DNA of 64,000 nt. Source: Chamaecyparis obtusa (Eukaryota > Streptophyta > Pinopsida > Cupressales > Cupressaceae). Below the pieces are notes generated by a model. It searched no databases. It was given only the letters and a program-made list of their open reading frames with translations, and was not told the origin of the DNA. This document shows positions 1 to 11,105 of this stretch, piece by piece. Location of the stretch: assembly GCA_027943335.1 (NCBI GenBank), contig BSBK01002090.1, forward strand, positions 462,501 through 526,500. The letters are read 5' to 3'. A program made the translations under genes and the position numbers. Within the stretch, counting starts at the first letter, position 1, and each line of letters starts with the position of its first letter.

Positions 1-148
1 CTGGAAGGTCTTACAGTCGGGCATGTTAATGAAAATCAATGTTAAACAATTATTTTAGTGTTGCATTATTGAGTAATCCATTGTGTAATTCTATTGGCTG
101 TAAGGTTTGGGCTGTCCTTCATTAGATCCACCATCCTTGACTACATTT
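1..148 (+). repeat. Element K1 5' LTR, 3' end only (Ty3/gypsy)
   Basis: This stretch matches 2938-3085 almost base for base, from the GGCATGTTAATGAAAATCA motif to the ATCCACCATCCTTGACT terminus. A tRNA-Met-type primer site follows at once, so it is the right end of a 5' LTR whose left part lies outside the window. Confidence 0.85.
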
Positions 149-150
149 GG

Positions 151-162
151 TGGTATCAGAGT
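151..162 (+). other. K1 primer binding site (initiator tRNA-Met)
   Basis: TGGTATCAGAGT follows the 5' LTR within 3 bp and is complementary to the 3' end of initiator tRNA-Met (one mismatch at the last base). It marks the start of the K1 internal region. Confidence 0.8.
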
Positions 163-400
163 GAGAGTTGATCTTGTTGAAGCAAAAGGTTGACCTAGCA
201 AGGCTGATCTTGTGAAGCTGATCTTGTTGGAAAAAAGATTGTGCATAATCTAGATTGCAGATCCAAAGCACTGAACTTGTGGAATTGTGCCCTAGTTGTT
301 TGCAAGATTGTAGGTTGAGATCTGACTTGTTTACAACTTGGAAATTGTCACAAGGTGGTCGGTGAGGGTTTTTTGCAGAGGATTTCTCTTATCTTTAAGG

Positions 401-1410
401 ATGCCTCTGAGAAGATTGGACCCTAGAGTTATTTCAATTCTTTGTGATACTATTGAATCCCGGATCATAGAGAAAGTGAAATTAGATTTCAGATCTGAGA
501 TGGAATTGATGAAGAATGATATGGTCACCAAGATCATGAGGATCGTTGCTGGTATACCTTATAATGTTGGTATTGAGGATGGATATGAAGAAGCTGCTGG
601 AGAATTTGAAACTACCAGATCTAGTGGTGATGACTAGAGGAATAGATTTGGTGAAGATAGAACTACTCAGTTACCTAGATCTTCTACTCGGTTTAGTAAT
701 TACCAAATGGAAGTTTCTACTTTCTATGGTACTTTGAAAAATAACAATTTGACTGATTGGATTGGTGAAATTGAAGATTTCTTTGAGTTGGAAGAAATTG
801 AAGATCCTCTTCAGGTGAGATTAGCACAGACAAAGTTGAAAGGACATGCTACACTTTGGTGGAAAGAACTACAAAGAGACCAAGAAGATGAAGGTGAAAC
901 AAAGATCAATTGGTGGAGGTTGATGGTGACTAAGTTGAAGGCTAAGTTCATACCGGCTGACTATGAGCTTGACTTGTTTAAGAAGTTGTAGAATCTGAAA
1001 TAGAAGGATTTTTCTGTTGAAGATTATACCGAGGAGTTCTACAAACTTACTATTTGGTCTAGACACCAAGAGCTTGGTAAGAAAAAGGTAGCTTGGTATG
1101 TGAATGGTCTGAGATTCAATATTTAGGATGAGCTTGGTATGCTAAAGATTGATTCTATTGAAGATGCTTATCAGTATGCTCTGAAGGTAGAAGATAAGTT
1201 GAAGAGGAAACAACCTAGTAACTCCCAAGGGAAGGAAAACATTGATCACTTAGTGAAGGATAAACTGACTGATGCAAAAGATGAATAGAAACTTGTGGAA
1301 CCAAAGAAGAAGAAGGTAGAGTTATCTATAAGGGTACTTTCTATAACTATGGAGAGGAAGGACACCAGTCTTTTGAGTGTACATAGAAGAAGGTTGACTG
1401 ATGAACTACT
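401..1410 (+). pseudogene. gag: K1 gag remnant (Ty3/gypsy, chromovirus type)
   Basis: This is the capsid/nucleocapsid precursor of an LTR retrotransposon, which packages element RNA in cytoplasmic particles. An ATG at 401 opens the frame. The retrotransposon gag core is visible at about 760-1200, with a tryptophan pair in ATLWWKELQRDQ followed by the FIPADYELDLFKKL motif. A degenerate zinc knuckle, FYNYGEEGHQSFEC, occurs near 1340-1380 and lacks the first cysteine. In-frame stops at 634, 989, 1001, 1123 and 1286, plus a frameshift before the knuckle, make it non-functional. It resembles the gag of element J in this window. Confidence 0.75.
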
Positions 1411-1920
1411 ATGATGAATGAGAATATTTAGAATGAACCTGAATCAGAGAACTTACTGCTTTGGCGAACATTGCTTGGTGCAAAGGATGAACCTTGTCAG
1501 AGGAGTAACTTGTTTAGGACCCAATACAAGACTGAAGGTAAAATCTGTGATGTTATTATTGATAGTGGTATTACTGATAACCTTTTTGTTGAGGGCCTAG
1601 TTCAGAAACTTTGTTTGAAGAGAATGAAGCATCCTTGTCCTTATAGGCTTGTCTAGTTACAAGATGTTCATGCTTTGGAAGTTAGAGAACAATGCTTCAT
1701 TGATGTTTAGATTGGCCAGTACAAGGATCTTGTGCTTTGTGACATTGTGGAGATGAATAGTTGTGATATATTGTTCGGTTGAACCTAGCAATATGATTGC
1801 AGAGCTATTTATGATTGTGTCTAAAATGTGTTTACTGTTGAGAAGGATGACAGGAAGTTTTCACTGATGCCTTTGATGGATAAAACACTCGGTAGGAGAA
1901 TGCTGAGTATTGGTAGTTGA
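1411..1920 (+). pseudogene. pol: K1 aspartic protease remnant
   Basis: This is a retropepsin-like segment, which would cleave Gag-Pol. The active-site triad is readable in DVIIDSGITDNLFVEGLVQKL at about 1546-1610, followed by a region parallel to the J protease flank (EQCFIDV, YKDLVLCDIVEM, CRAIYDC). Stops follow the LV near 1656 and recur downstream. No RT, RNase H or integrase follows: the next recognisable feature is the 3' LTR, so most of pol has been deleted. Confidence 0.7.
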
Positions 1921-2139
1921 GTTGAGGTTGTGGATCCAGATAAAATGAATGATTAGTATGGAGAACCAACCTGTACATTGTCAAGAAAAGACTTGAAGAG
2001 ATAGAGGAAATTGAAGTGGAAGAATTTGCAAGCAGAAAAGGTGGAGGACTTGTATGTGAAGAACCAGTTTGGGATTTATGTGCTAAATCTTGGAAGATGT
2101 TTTTCTCACATATGAACATCTTTTGGAACCTGGGGTGTT
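1921..2139 (+). other. K1 residual pol tail / 3' internal region
   Basis: About 220 bp lie between the protease remnant and the 3' LTR. The last part (tatgaacatc...cctggggtgt) occupies the place of J's chromodomain-to-LTR spacer, but no domain can be read. This supports a large internal deletion of RT-RNase H-integrase. Confidence 0.5.
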
Positions 2140-3085
2140 TGATGCAGGGGCATCCAAGGTTAAGGCAATGCATTCTGTGTCCTCAGTGAAACTGGATGGA
2201 GTGTTAGTATTTTTTCTGGTGTTACTCAGTTGCAGCCTTGACTGACGGTCTCGGTCATTGAAGGAAGCTTGGTCACTGAAGGAACTCAGTAGTCTCTGGT
2301 GCTCGGTGACATTGTTACTTAGTCATGCCTGTACTGCTTAGTTGACACTGGTGCTTGGTGATTCTTGGCATGCTTGGTTAATTTACTGTCATTCGGTAGT
2401 TCTGGTTTACTGACTGGAGTTTTGTGTGATTTGTTGAGCTGACTTGGTGAATTTATTATTGGTAGCCATTGTTATGGGCCGACATGCTAAATTAAATATT
2501 TGTATACATTTGTAAGCTGACTTGTATGGAATTTAATTATTTTTTTTGGGGAGTTAAGGGTTTCATCTTGGTGACTTGTGGTTGATGATTAGTATTTAAG
2601 GAGTGCTTGGGTAGATGTTTAGAGATAGAATTGGGAGATCAGGACTTGAACAACTTAGTAGATCTGGATATTAGATGTGAAGCTTGAGAGAGAAGTTGTG
2701 GAAAAGTTCTTGATGATCTTGCAGATCAGATTGTAATCTGATAGTTGTTTGTAGCAGAGCTAGGGGTTTTCATACTTGGAAACAAGGAGATTTCTTGGAG
2801 GCTTGTGAGCTCAAGTTTAGATCTACCTTAGGATTTCCATCAACTTCTGATTATCTTCAGAGCTGAACTAGCTGAGTTTGTATTGGATCTGGTTGTGGAT
2901 CTTGCAGAATTGTTTTCTAATTGTAATTGGCCCTAACCCAGAAGGCCTTACAGCCGGGCATGTTAATGAAAATCAGTGTTAAACAATTATTTTGGTGTTG
3001 CATTGTTGAGTAATCTACTGTGTAATTCTATTGGCTACAAGGTTTGGACTATGCTTCATTAGATCCACCATCCTTGACTGCATCA
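2140..3085 (+). repeat. K1 3' LTR (946 bp)
   Basis: The LTR starts TGATGCAGGGGCATCC and ends GACTGCATCA, giving a TGATGC...GCATCA terminal inverted repeat like element J. Its right 148 bp repeats positions 1-148. It contains many CGGT/CTTGGT words (2240-2410). It lies directly against gypsy L sequence at 3086, so TCCTT (3086-3090) should be one TSD copy; the other lies outside the window. Confidence 0.85.
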
Positions 3086-3090
3086 TCCTT

Positions 3091-3301
3091 GAATCAAAAT
3101 AAATGTATTTTCAAAGTCCCGTAGAGAAACATTTTGGGGTATAAAGTTTCTAAAGAAGGGATTTTGATATATCCTCGATTGGTAAATGCTACCTTAGAAC
3201 TCTCTCTACTCGAGAACAAGAAAATAGTTCAATCTTTCCTGGGAAAGATTAAATTTTTCAACATATTCATTTCTAATTTTTTTGGAATAATGTGACCAAT
3301 T
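3091..3301 (+). pseudogene. pol: Gypsy element L: reverse transcriptase fragment
   Basis: Translation in the frame of aaa-tgt-att-ttc gives KCIFKVP, then ILGYKVSKEGI, then ENKKIVQSFLGKIKFF, FNIFISNFFGI. This is the conserved Ty3/gypsy block at the RT thumb/connection. The protein continues at 12971 after a 9.7-kb insertion (M). The upstream RT lies left of K1, outside the window. One internal stop sits after KVP and another just before the M junction. The K1 3' LTR ends six bases upstream, so K1 was inserted into L. Confidence 0.8.
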
Positions 3302-4111
3302 TGTTGGCAAGTTGGCTAGGTGATGGGGAGATTGGGATAGACTAGCTAGTCTATGCTCCTTGATCCTTAGTTAGGATCCCAGTGTACTCTTGACACCCAC
3401 TACGGTCTATAGGATTAATATTCACTCTAGGATCCCCCGACCTAGCCCAATCTATCCACCAAGTGTAGCTCTCCTTCTTGCAAGCTCGTTAGCATTCTTC
3501 CTAGCATCATTCCCTTACTTAGGCCTATAAGGATTTTCAAGGATCAATCAAGTCCACAAGCTTTGAAAAGGGTAAAGTTGAGTTTTAAGGTGTTTTTGTA
3601 TCACATTAAGCAACTCCAAGATTTTAGTGAAGATGGGTTGATACCCGATTTCATAATTTCTTCACAAAATAGGGCTACTAGAGAGAGCCCCAATTAGGCC
3701 TCCTTCCTAGCTTTGTAGGACTTTTGACCCTTTTCTTCCATAGAACCAAAGCTATTGTTTGAAAGGAACCTCTACTCAAATGCACAACCCTCAAGGATTT
3801 TTGGGGTTTTGGGTCTCCAACTATCCGTACAACGCTTCCATCAGAGATGATGGTTTTTAGGCTTCTCTGAGTCACAGGGCTTATCTATCTTCAAAAACAC
3901 CTCTACTAGATTGCTCAACCTCTCTCCTTCAAAAAAATGAACCTTCATTCATGTATCTTGACTTCAGCAAAAGAGCTAGTCTTGAAACTCACTCCCTTGT
4001 CTTCTAGAGCTCCTTCTCTACTGACCACACCTAACCGGGCACTGCTTAGTCTCAACTAGGACTTGGTCATTAAATTATTTGCATGTGCATTCCAAGACCC
4101 TACTTGCAAAT

Positions 4112-5300
4112 TGTTGGAAATATAGATGCAATAACTGAGAGGGGGGGGTGAATGAGTTAACCACAAAAATATTACCACTGATCCCTTCAATATCTTAACA
4201 AATTATTTACTGTGCCACTCGGTAAATATACAAAGAAATACTGAAAACTTGATCCTTGAAGTGTGTAATAGTTAAACTATTCTTAAGCATTCATCACTAA
4301 TTAACTTACATGAATAAATAAAATAACATGAAAACAAGAGACACCAAATTTACCGTGGAAACCCAATATGGGAAAAACCACCAATGTAACTAGTTACTAT
4401 TTTTCACTCTTCTGAAGTGATGCCCGATTAGAAGCCAACCTAGTAAAAGGTTACAAAACACACTGTTAGGTGTGACCTTGTTAGAGGATTTAATCACCCT
4501 TCTAGGAGTGGCCTTCTAAGAGGTCTTGAAATAATTCAATAGAATTGTTACCTTGTTAGAGGATTTACAAAATGGTTGTTAAACCAACTCGGTTAAGAGA
4601 TTTTGATATCACTACTACAATTGCTAGAGAGTAACAATAAAATGACCTGCAACTAAATTGTTGAATATAGATCTCTATTCTATTTCACTAGATCCTTACT
4701 GATCAATTAAATCTTTGCTGCTCCTCAAGGATATCTGACTATCCTTCAAAATTTGCACACACCTTTCTTCAAAATGATTTCTGCATGCTATATATCTTTT
4801 ATTCACCAGTTGACCTTCTATATATATATGCAATTTCATAATCATTTAGATTGTCAAGTTGGCACTAATAATTATTATAACAGTCAGCTGGGATAAACAA
4901 ACTGTAATAATAAAATTCTTTGAAAGGGCTGACCTTGCTTGGTAAACATTAATCTTGAAAACATTTCCTTCGGTGACTAAGAGAACTTGGTAACCACAAT
5001 GAATTCTGCAACATCCTTTAGAGACCAAGAGAGCTCGATAACCACTAATTTTCCTTTGATAACTGAGGAGGCTTGATTAACACTGTTACCCTGTCATGTT
5101 TCCTTTAGACACCCGAGAGAACTTAGTAGACACTAAAAACCGCCTAGCTGACCGACTGAGCTTGGTAGATACTGAGAACCACTTAGCTAACTGACTGAAC
5201 TCGGTAGATACTAAGAGTGATAATTGATATGACATTTGTGTGACATCAAAGAAAACACATATCTAATCCAACAATGTCCTTCAGACAATTGTATCCAACA
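4112..5300 (-). repeat. Copia A 3' LTR (1,189 bp)
   Basis: It runs TGTTGGAAATATAGA to GTATCCAACA, with a 7-bp terminal inverted repeat (TGTTGGA/TCCAACA). It matches 9916-11105 throughout. Many CG sites of the partner LTR read TG or CA here; for example gaccgagagaactcggta at 10780 corresponds to gactaagagaacttggta near 4974. Confidence 0.92.
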
Positions 5301-5316
5301 ATCTCCCTCTTTGGCA
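5301..5316 (-). other. Copia A polypurine tract
   Basis: Read on the minus strand, the sequence next to the 3' LTR is CCAAAGAGGGAGAT followed by TGTTGG. This is the plus-strand primer site for reverse transcription. The same purine block precedes the LTR of B, C, D and the TRIMs. Confidence 0.8.
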
Positions 5317-5654
5317 TTGATGGCAACACAACATGTCATAGCACAATGAAATTTCACAGAGACACCAAGAGTAAGAAACATATCCTTAGCTTCATTTTGA
5401 TTCCCATCATCTTCAAACTTCTTTCTCTGACTGAGAACTCTCCCTCTTAACTTCTCAAATTATTCTTCTTAGAAATTTCTTGAAATGACAGCAAACTCTC
5501 CCTCTTTGACAACACATGCCAAAGACAACTTACATAGTTTTGATAAATATCAATGTACCTTATGTACTAATTCATATGCAATGATTCCCTGACTATGCTG
5601 CATCAACTGATTGATCTTCAACATGTTCTGGTTGATGCATCACTAAAAATTTAT

Positions 5655-7667
5655 TTAGTGAACCTCGGATAGGGGAGTGACCCCTAACTTGCCTCTTAGA
5701 TACAAGAATGCATCCTTAGGTAGTGGCTTGGTGAAGATATCTGCAATTTGTTCTTTTGTATGAATATATTCCAATCTGATTTCCTCGTCCTACACCAATT
5801 CTTTGACAAAGTGATATTTAATTGCAATGTGTTTGGTTTTGGAATGCATTACTGGATTCTTTGAAATATTTATTGTACTTGTATTATCACAAAACATAAC
5901 AACTGGTTCTTTGATCTCAACCTTCATGCCTTCCAAAAGCTATTTAAACCATATAATATTAGAGTAGTTTACTGCTATAGCAACATATTCTGCTTTTGCT
6001 GTGGATTGGGATGTGCAGTTTTGCTTTTTACTAGTCGAAGATACTAACCTCTTGCCAAAAAAGAATGCTCCACCACTTGTACTCTTTCTGTCATCAATGT
6101 TTCCTACCCAATCAACATCAGTAAACACTTTTAAATCCAAATTTCCTCCAAATTTATACCACAAGCCATAATCTTTATTTCCCCTTAAATACCTCAATAT
6201 TCTTCTGATTGCCATCATGTGATTTTCTCTGGGTTTAGCTGAGAATCTTGCCACTATTCCAACTGCTAAGGCAATATCAGGCCTTGTGTGTACTACATAC
6301 TATAATTTTCCAATCATTGATCTGTATAAGGTCTGATCTACTTCTTTTGAATCATCATCTTTGGTAAGCTTTAGTCCAGTACACATGGGTGTACCAATTG
6401 GTTTTGAATCTTCCATACCAAATTTCTTAAGTATTTCCCTGATATATTTAGACTGAGTAATGTAGATACCATTTTTGTTTTGCTGAATCTGAAGTCCAAC
6501 AAAGAATTTTATCTGACCAAACATAGACATTTCAAATTCTTTGTTCATAAGCTCTAAAAATTCTTTTCACTGATCATCATTTCCTTTAAACACAGTATCA
6601 TCCACAAATATTTTTGCCAAAACAATTTTGTTATCTGATCTTTCTTTGATGTATAAATTGTTGTTGTCATTAGCCCTTTTGAAATCAATCTGAGTAAGAT
6701 AGTTATGTAATCTTGCATACCATGCTCTAGGAGCTTGTTTCAGACCATACAATGCTTTTTGTAATTTGCAGACCATATCCCTTTTGTCTAGATCAATAAA
6801 ACCTTCAAGTTGCTCAATGTAGACTTCTTCCTCAAGAATACCATTGAGAAAAGCAAATTTGATATCCATCTGATATACCTTAAATCCTTTATGTGCTGCA
6901 TATGCAAGTAAAGTCTTCACACCTTCTAATCTTGCAATAGGAGAAAAAGTCTCTCCATAATCTATTCCTTCTTGAGAATATCCTTTAAATACCAATCTTG
7001 CTTTGTTTCTTGATACTTGACCATCTTCATTCAACTTATTTTTGAATACCCATTTTGTCCCAATTACATTTTTATCTTTAGGCCTAGGTACAAGAGTCCA
7101 TGTCTTATTTTTCTCTATTTTCTCTATTTCTTCATTCATAGCCTCAATCCAACTTTCATTTTCTAATGCATCTTTGACATTTTTAGGTTCAAAATCAGCA
7201 AATAAACATGTACCTTTTAGTTTACTTCTTGTCATAGTACCATCTGATTTGTTTCCAATAATTTGATCTGGTTTATGATGCTTTCTGACGTACTTGGCTA
7301 ATACAAGTTCCTTGCTTCCTAAATGAGTTACATTGTCATCTTCTTCATCTTCAGGTTCAGATTGCTCGGGCTCGGTAGATACTTGTTCGGTAGCTTCAGA
7401 CTGAGACTCGGTACTTTGTGACTCGGTCTGAACTTCTTCTTGTGACTCGGTTACTGTACTGGGCTTGATAGATGTAGTCTCCTTACATGTGTCTGGCAAT
7501 GTATCAGGTTCGATGTAAACAAATTTTTTGTAGTCCTCTGGTTCCTTTTTTCTTTCTTCTTCAATCTTTTCTGCAAACTCATCAATTCTCACATGTGCAC
7601 TTTCTATGATTTTGTGAGTAGACAAATTTAGACATCTATATGCCTTACTTTTGCAAGAATATCCCAA
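5655..7667 (-). pseudogene. pol: Copia A integrase C-terminus, RT and RNase H
   Basis: This is the polymerase half of copia pol. From the right: the integrase C-terminal/linker region (KSKAYRCLNL), an acidic linker rich in T, E, S and Q at about 7340-7470, then RT from [20 protein letters not shown] through YQMDIKFAFLNGILEEEVY and ALYGLKQAPRAWY to the catalytic KIFVDDTVF at about 6590-6620. RNase H follows with FTDVDWVGNIDDRKSTSGG (near 6100) and the terminal LRGKLGV motif ending at a stop at 5655-5657. In-frame stops occur near 6549-6566, 6300 and 5940; otherwise the frame is continuous. Conserved residues look intact, so the decay is recent in type. Confidence 0.85.
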
Positions 7668-8674
7668 AAATATTCCTTCATCACTTTTAACATCAAATTT
7701 TCCTTTTCTAGATTCTTTGAAGATGTAACATTTACTACCAAATACTTTTAGGTAACTTACATTGGTTTGTAGTCATACCATAGCTCATATGGAGTCTTGA
7801 ATGTGTCTTTTCTCAGCTCTACTCAGTTCAAGGTATGAACTACAGTGCTGATAGCTTTCTTCCAGTATTTTATAGTAATGTTCTTTTCAATCATTAGAGT
7901 CCTTGCACAGTCCATGATAGATCTATTCCTTCTTTTGGCTATTCCATTTTGCTCAGGAGTTCTCGAGGCTAATACCTATCTTTTGATTCCTCTTTCAATG
8001 TAGAAATTATTGAATTCATGGGAGATGAATTCACCACCTCTTTTTGATCTCAAGAATTTTATTCTTTTTCCTATTTCCTTTTCTACTCTTGTTAAATACC
8101 ATTTGAACTTCTCAAATGCTTCAGACTTTTCTCTTAAATACATAACAGTCATCATTCTAGAATAATCATCAACAAAGAGAATAAAGAATTTTTCTCTGGT
8201 ATAGCTCTCAATTCCAATAGGTCCACATAAATCAGTATGCACAATTTCCAAAATATCTTCAGACTAATAGTTTTTACTTTTGAAACTAGACTTTCCCATT
8301 TTACCAATTTGACAATTCTTGCATAGACCAACATCAGGTTTCTTCAAAGTAGGAATACCTCTTACTTTCTTGAATTTGCTTATTTTCATCATGTTGTCAA
8401 AATTTACATGACATAACCTTTTGTGCCATAACCAAATTTCTTCAATTTGAGCAATAAAACATGAGTAATCACCAAGATCAAGATAAAATAGGTTACCTTT
8501 GGTTTGTTTGCCTGATCCTATCAGTTTTCCTTTGTCATCTAGCAGTCTTGCTTTGCCATTCATGAATTCAACCTTAAATCCAATGTTGATTAGCTGTGCT
8601 ACACTTAGAAGATTATGCTTTAGTCCTTCGACCCAATATGCATTATCACATATAAGTTCTTTGGTTAATGAAAT
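7668..8674 (-). pseudogene. pol: Copia A pre-integrase zinc region and integrase core
   Basis: The integrase inserts element cDNA. The zinc-binding pre-integrase region reads LWHKRLCHVNFDNMMKISK with CKNCQIGK about 25 residues later (8264-8480). The core reads IVHTDLCGP, FILFVDDYSRM, and LRSKRGGEFISHEF, giving the D, D and E of the catalytic triad (7976-8251). Stops occur at 8252-8263, around 8672, and several between 7668 and 7975. A short stretch before KSKAYRCLN is frame-disturbed. The domain order matches element B. Confidence 0.8.
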
Positions 8675-9853
8675 TCATCCCTTTCCTTTTATACAACAGG
8701 GTTCATTGTTTCCAAACCTTACATTACCACCATCAAAGTTTTCAAAGTGTTCGAACTTGGTCCTGTCACCAGTCATATGATGTGAACATCCACTGTCTAT
8801 AATCCATGTATCATTCTTGCTTATATGAGAGATAAGTGCCATCTCATCTTCATCATTATCAAATTCATCTTTTACAGCAATGAAAACAATTTCTTCTTCA
8901 CTATCATCCGAATCTTTAGCTAAACAACATATTTTCTTACTTTTATCCTTGAATGATTTGAAATTTTTCTTGCCATTGTACTTGTAATTTTTCTTCTCAT
9001 CTTTGCTTTGCTTGTTTGGAAACCTAGCTACAATATGACCAATTTCTTCATATGAAAAATAGATTAAGGGGGTTTTACCTTTGTATTTTCCTCTGCCTCT
9101 TGAATACTTCTTTGCAAGTAATGCTTCAATAACTTCAAGATCGCTATCAGAACTTTCCTCTGATTCTTCTTCACTTTCTGATTGGATTTTCTTCCCTTTC
9201 TTGAGTGAAAGTTTGACCTCAAAAGCTAATTCAATATTTTTAGAAGTTGGAACATAGTTGTCACAGTTATCCAGTTCAAAGGCTGCCAATCTTCCAACTA
9301 AGGAATCCAAAGTTATATTGTGATTTTCTTCACATCTTCTTTCTTGAATAGCAGAAACTCTTATTGCATAAATAGGGAGTAATGTTCTAAGAACCTTACT
9401 TATAACCGTTTCATCATCAATTTTTCCTCCAAAAGCTCTGATTGCACTAACACTTGTCTTGATCCTTTCAACATATTTTGCAATGTTTTCTTCTTCTCTC
9501 ATTTTCATTTGATCAAACTATCCTCTTAGGCTCTCTCCTCTAGCTCTCTTCACATTGTCATCACCGCCATAGATTTTCTTTAGCTTGTTCCACATTTCAT
9601 GAGTAGTTGTGCAGTCTTTGATTTCATCAAATTCTTCATAGCTAAGAGCTGATGCAATGTCTATCATCATAGTGTTATGGTTCTTCTTCTCTGCAATGTC
9701 TTCAACAGTTAATGTGCCAGTAGGAATTGTATATTCTTGATCAATATATTTGCATCCTGAATCACCAATGGAAGCCAGATGTAGTCCCATGAGACCCTGC
9801 CATGCTGAAAAGTTATTTCTATTAAGCCTTGGAATTTCTCTTTTGTAAGACAT
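8675..9853 (-). pseudogene. gag: Copia A gag and aspartic protease
   Basis: An ATG at 9853 opens MSYKREIPRLNRNNFSAWQ, a typical copia gag start just inside the PBS. Gag continues through a conserved helical region (MWNKLKKIYGGDDNVKRARGES), a degenerate zinc knuckle (YFSYEEIGHIVARFPNK, with both outer cysteines changed) and an acidic stretch. Protease follows with the active site WIIDSGCSHHMTGD at about 8775-8815. One in-frame stop at 9515-9517 splits gag. A second stop near 8672 follows the KGKG motif. Confidence 0.85.
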
Positions 9854-9901
9854 CCTAATCTTTAGCTTAGGTCCTTGAAACCCTTCCTACAAGCACCAAA
9901 A

Positions 9902-9913
9902 GCTCTGATACCA
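9902..9913 (-). other. Copia A primer binding site (initiator tRNA-Met)
   Basis: The minus strand reads TGGTATCAGAGC two bases inside the 5' LTR. It is complementary to the initiator tRNA-Met 3' end. Confidence 0.88.
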
Positions 9914-9915
9914 AT

Positions 9916-11105
9916 TGTTGGAAATATAAATGCAGTAACTAAGAGTGGGGGGGTGAATTAGTTAACCACAAAAATATTACCACTGATCCCTTAAATATCT
10001 TAACAAATTATTTACTGTGTCACTTGGTAAATATATAGAGAAATGTTGAAAACTTGATCCTTGAAGTGTGTAATAATTAAACTGTTCTTAAGCATTCATC
10101 ACTGATTAATTTACATGAATAAAGAAAATAACATGAACACAAGAGACATGAGATTTACCGTGGAAACCCAATATGGGAAAAACCACCAATGTAACTAGTT
10201 ACTATTTTTCACTCTTCTAAAGTGATGCTCAGTTAGAAGCCAACTCGGTAAAAGGTTACAAAACACACTTTTAGGTGTGACCTTGTTAGAGGATTTAATC
10301 ACCCTTCTAGGAGTGGCCTTGTAAGAGGTCTTGAAACAATTCAATAGAACTGTTACCTTGTTAGAGGATTTACAAAATGGTTGTTAAATGAACTCGGTTA
10401 AGAGATTTTGATATCACTGCTACAATTGCTAGAGAGTAACAATGAAATGACCTACAACTAAATTGTTGAATATAGATCTCTGTTCTATTTCACTAGATCC
10501 TTACTGATCAATTAAATCTTTGCTGCTCCTCAAGGATATCTGACCATCCTTCAAAATTTGCACACACCTTTCTTCAAAATGATTTTTGCATGCTGTATAT
10601 CTTTTATTCACCACTTGACCTTCTATATATATATGCCATTTCATAATCATTTAGATTGTCAAGTCGGCACTAATAATTATTATAACAATCGGTTGGGATA
10701 AACAAACTATAATAACAAAATTCTTTGAAAGGGCCAACCTTGCTTGGTAAACATTAATCCTAAAAAGATTTCCTTCGGTGACCGAGAGAACTCGGTAACC
10801 ACAGTGAATTCTGCAACATCCTTTGGAGACCAAGAGAGCTCGGTAACCACTAATTTTCCTTCGATAACTGAGGAGGCTCGGTTAACACTGTTACCCTATC
10901 ATGTTTCCTTTAGACACCCGAGAGAACTCGGTAGACACTAAAAACTGCCTAGCTGACCGACTCAGCTCAGTAGATACTGAGAGCTCCTTAGCTGACCGAC
11001 AAAACTTGGTAGATACTGAGAGAAATAATTGATATGACATTTGTGTGACATCAAAGACAACACATGGCTAATCCAACAATGTCCTTTAGATAATTGTATC
11101 CAACA
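9916..11105 (-). repeat. Copia A 5' LTR (1,190 bp)
   Basis: It pairs with 4112-5300 and has the same TGTTGG...CCAACA ends. Positions 10775-11010 hold a series of imperfect ~55-bp units built on the palindromic pair ACCGAG/CTCGGT (for example gtgaccgagagaactcggta). Confidence 0.92.

Larger units (their letters stand above)
4112..11105 (-). mobile_element. Ty1/copia element A, full length, defective
   Basis: The element is 6,994 bp on the minus strand with two ~1.19-kb LTRs, an initiator-Met PBS next to the right LTR, and a purine tract (complement of 5301-5316) next to the left LTR. The domain order gag-protease-integrase-RT-RNase H is that of Ty1/copia. Flanks CAAAT (4107-4111) and AAAAA (11106-11110) form only a weak TSD. 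It sits inside solo LTR N. Single-codon stops rather than large deletions inactivate it, so it is among the better-preserved copies here. Confidence 0.9.

Noticed and set aside
1832..2173. 113-codon minus-strand ORF
   Set aside because: Antisense to the K1 3' internal region and crosses the LTR boundary at 2140, so it is not a gene.
4846..5028. 60-codon ORF repeated at 10651-10833
   Set aside because: Both lie at the same place in the two copia A LTRs; the duplication is the LTR itself.
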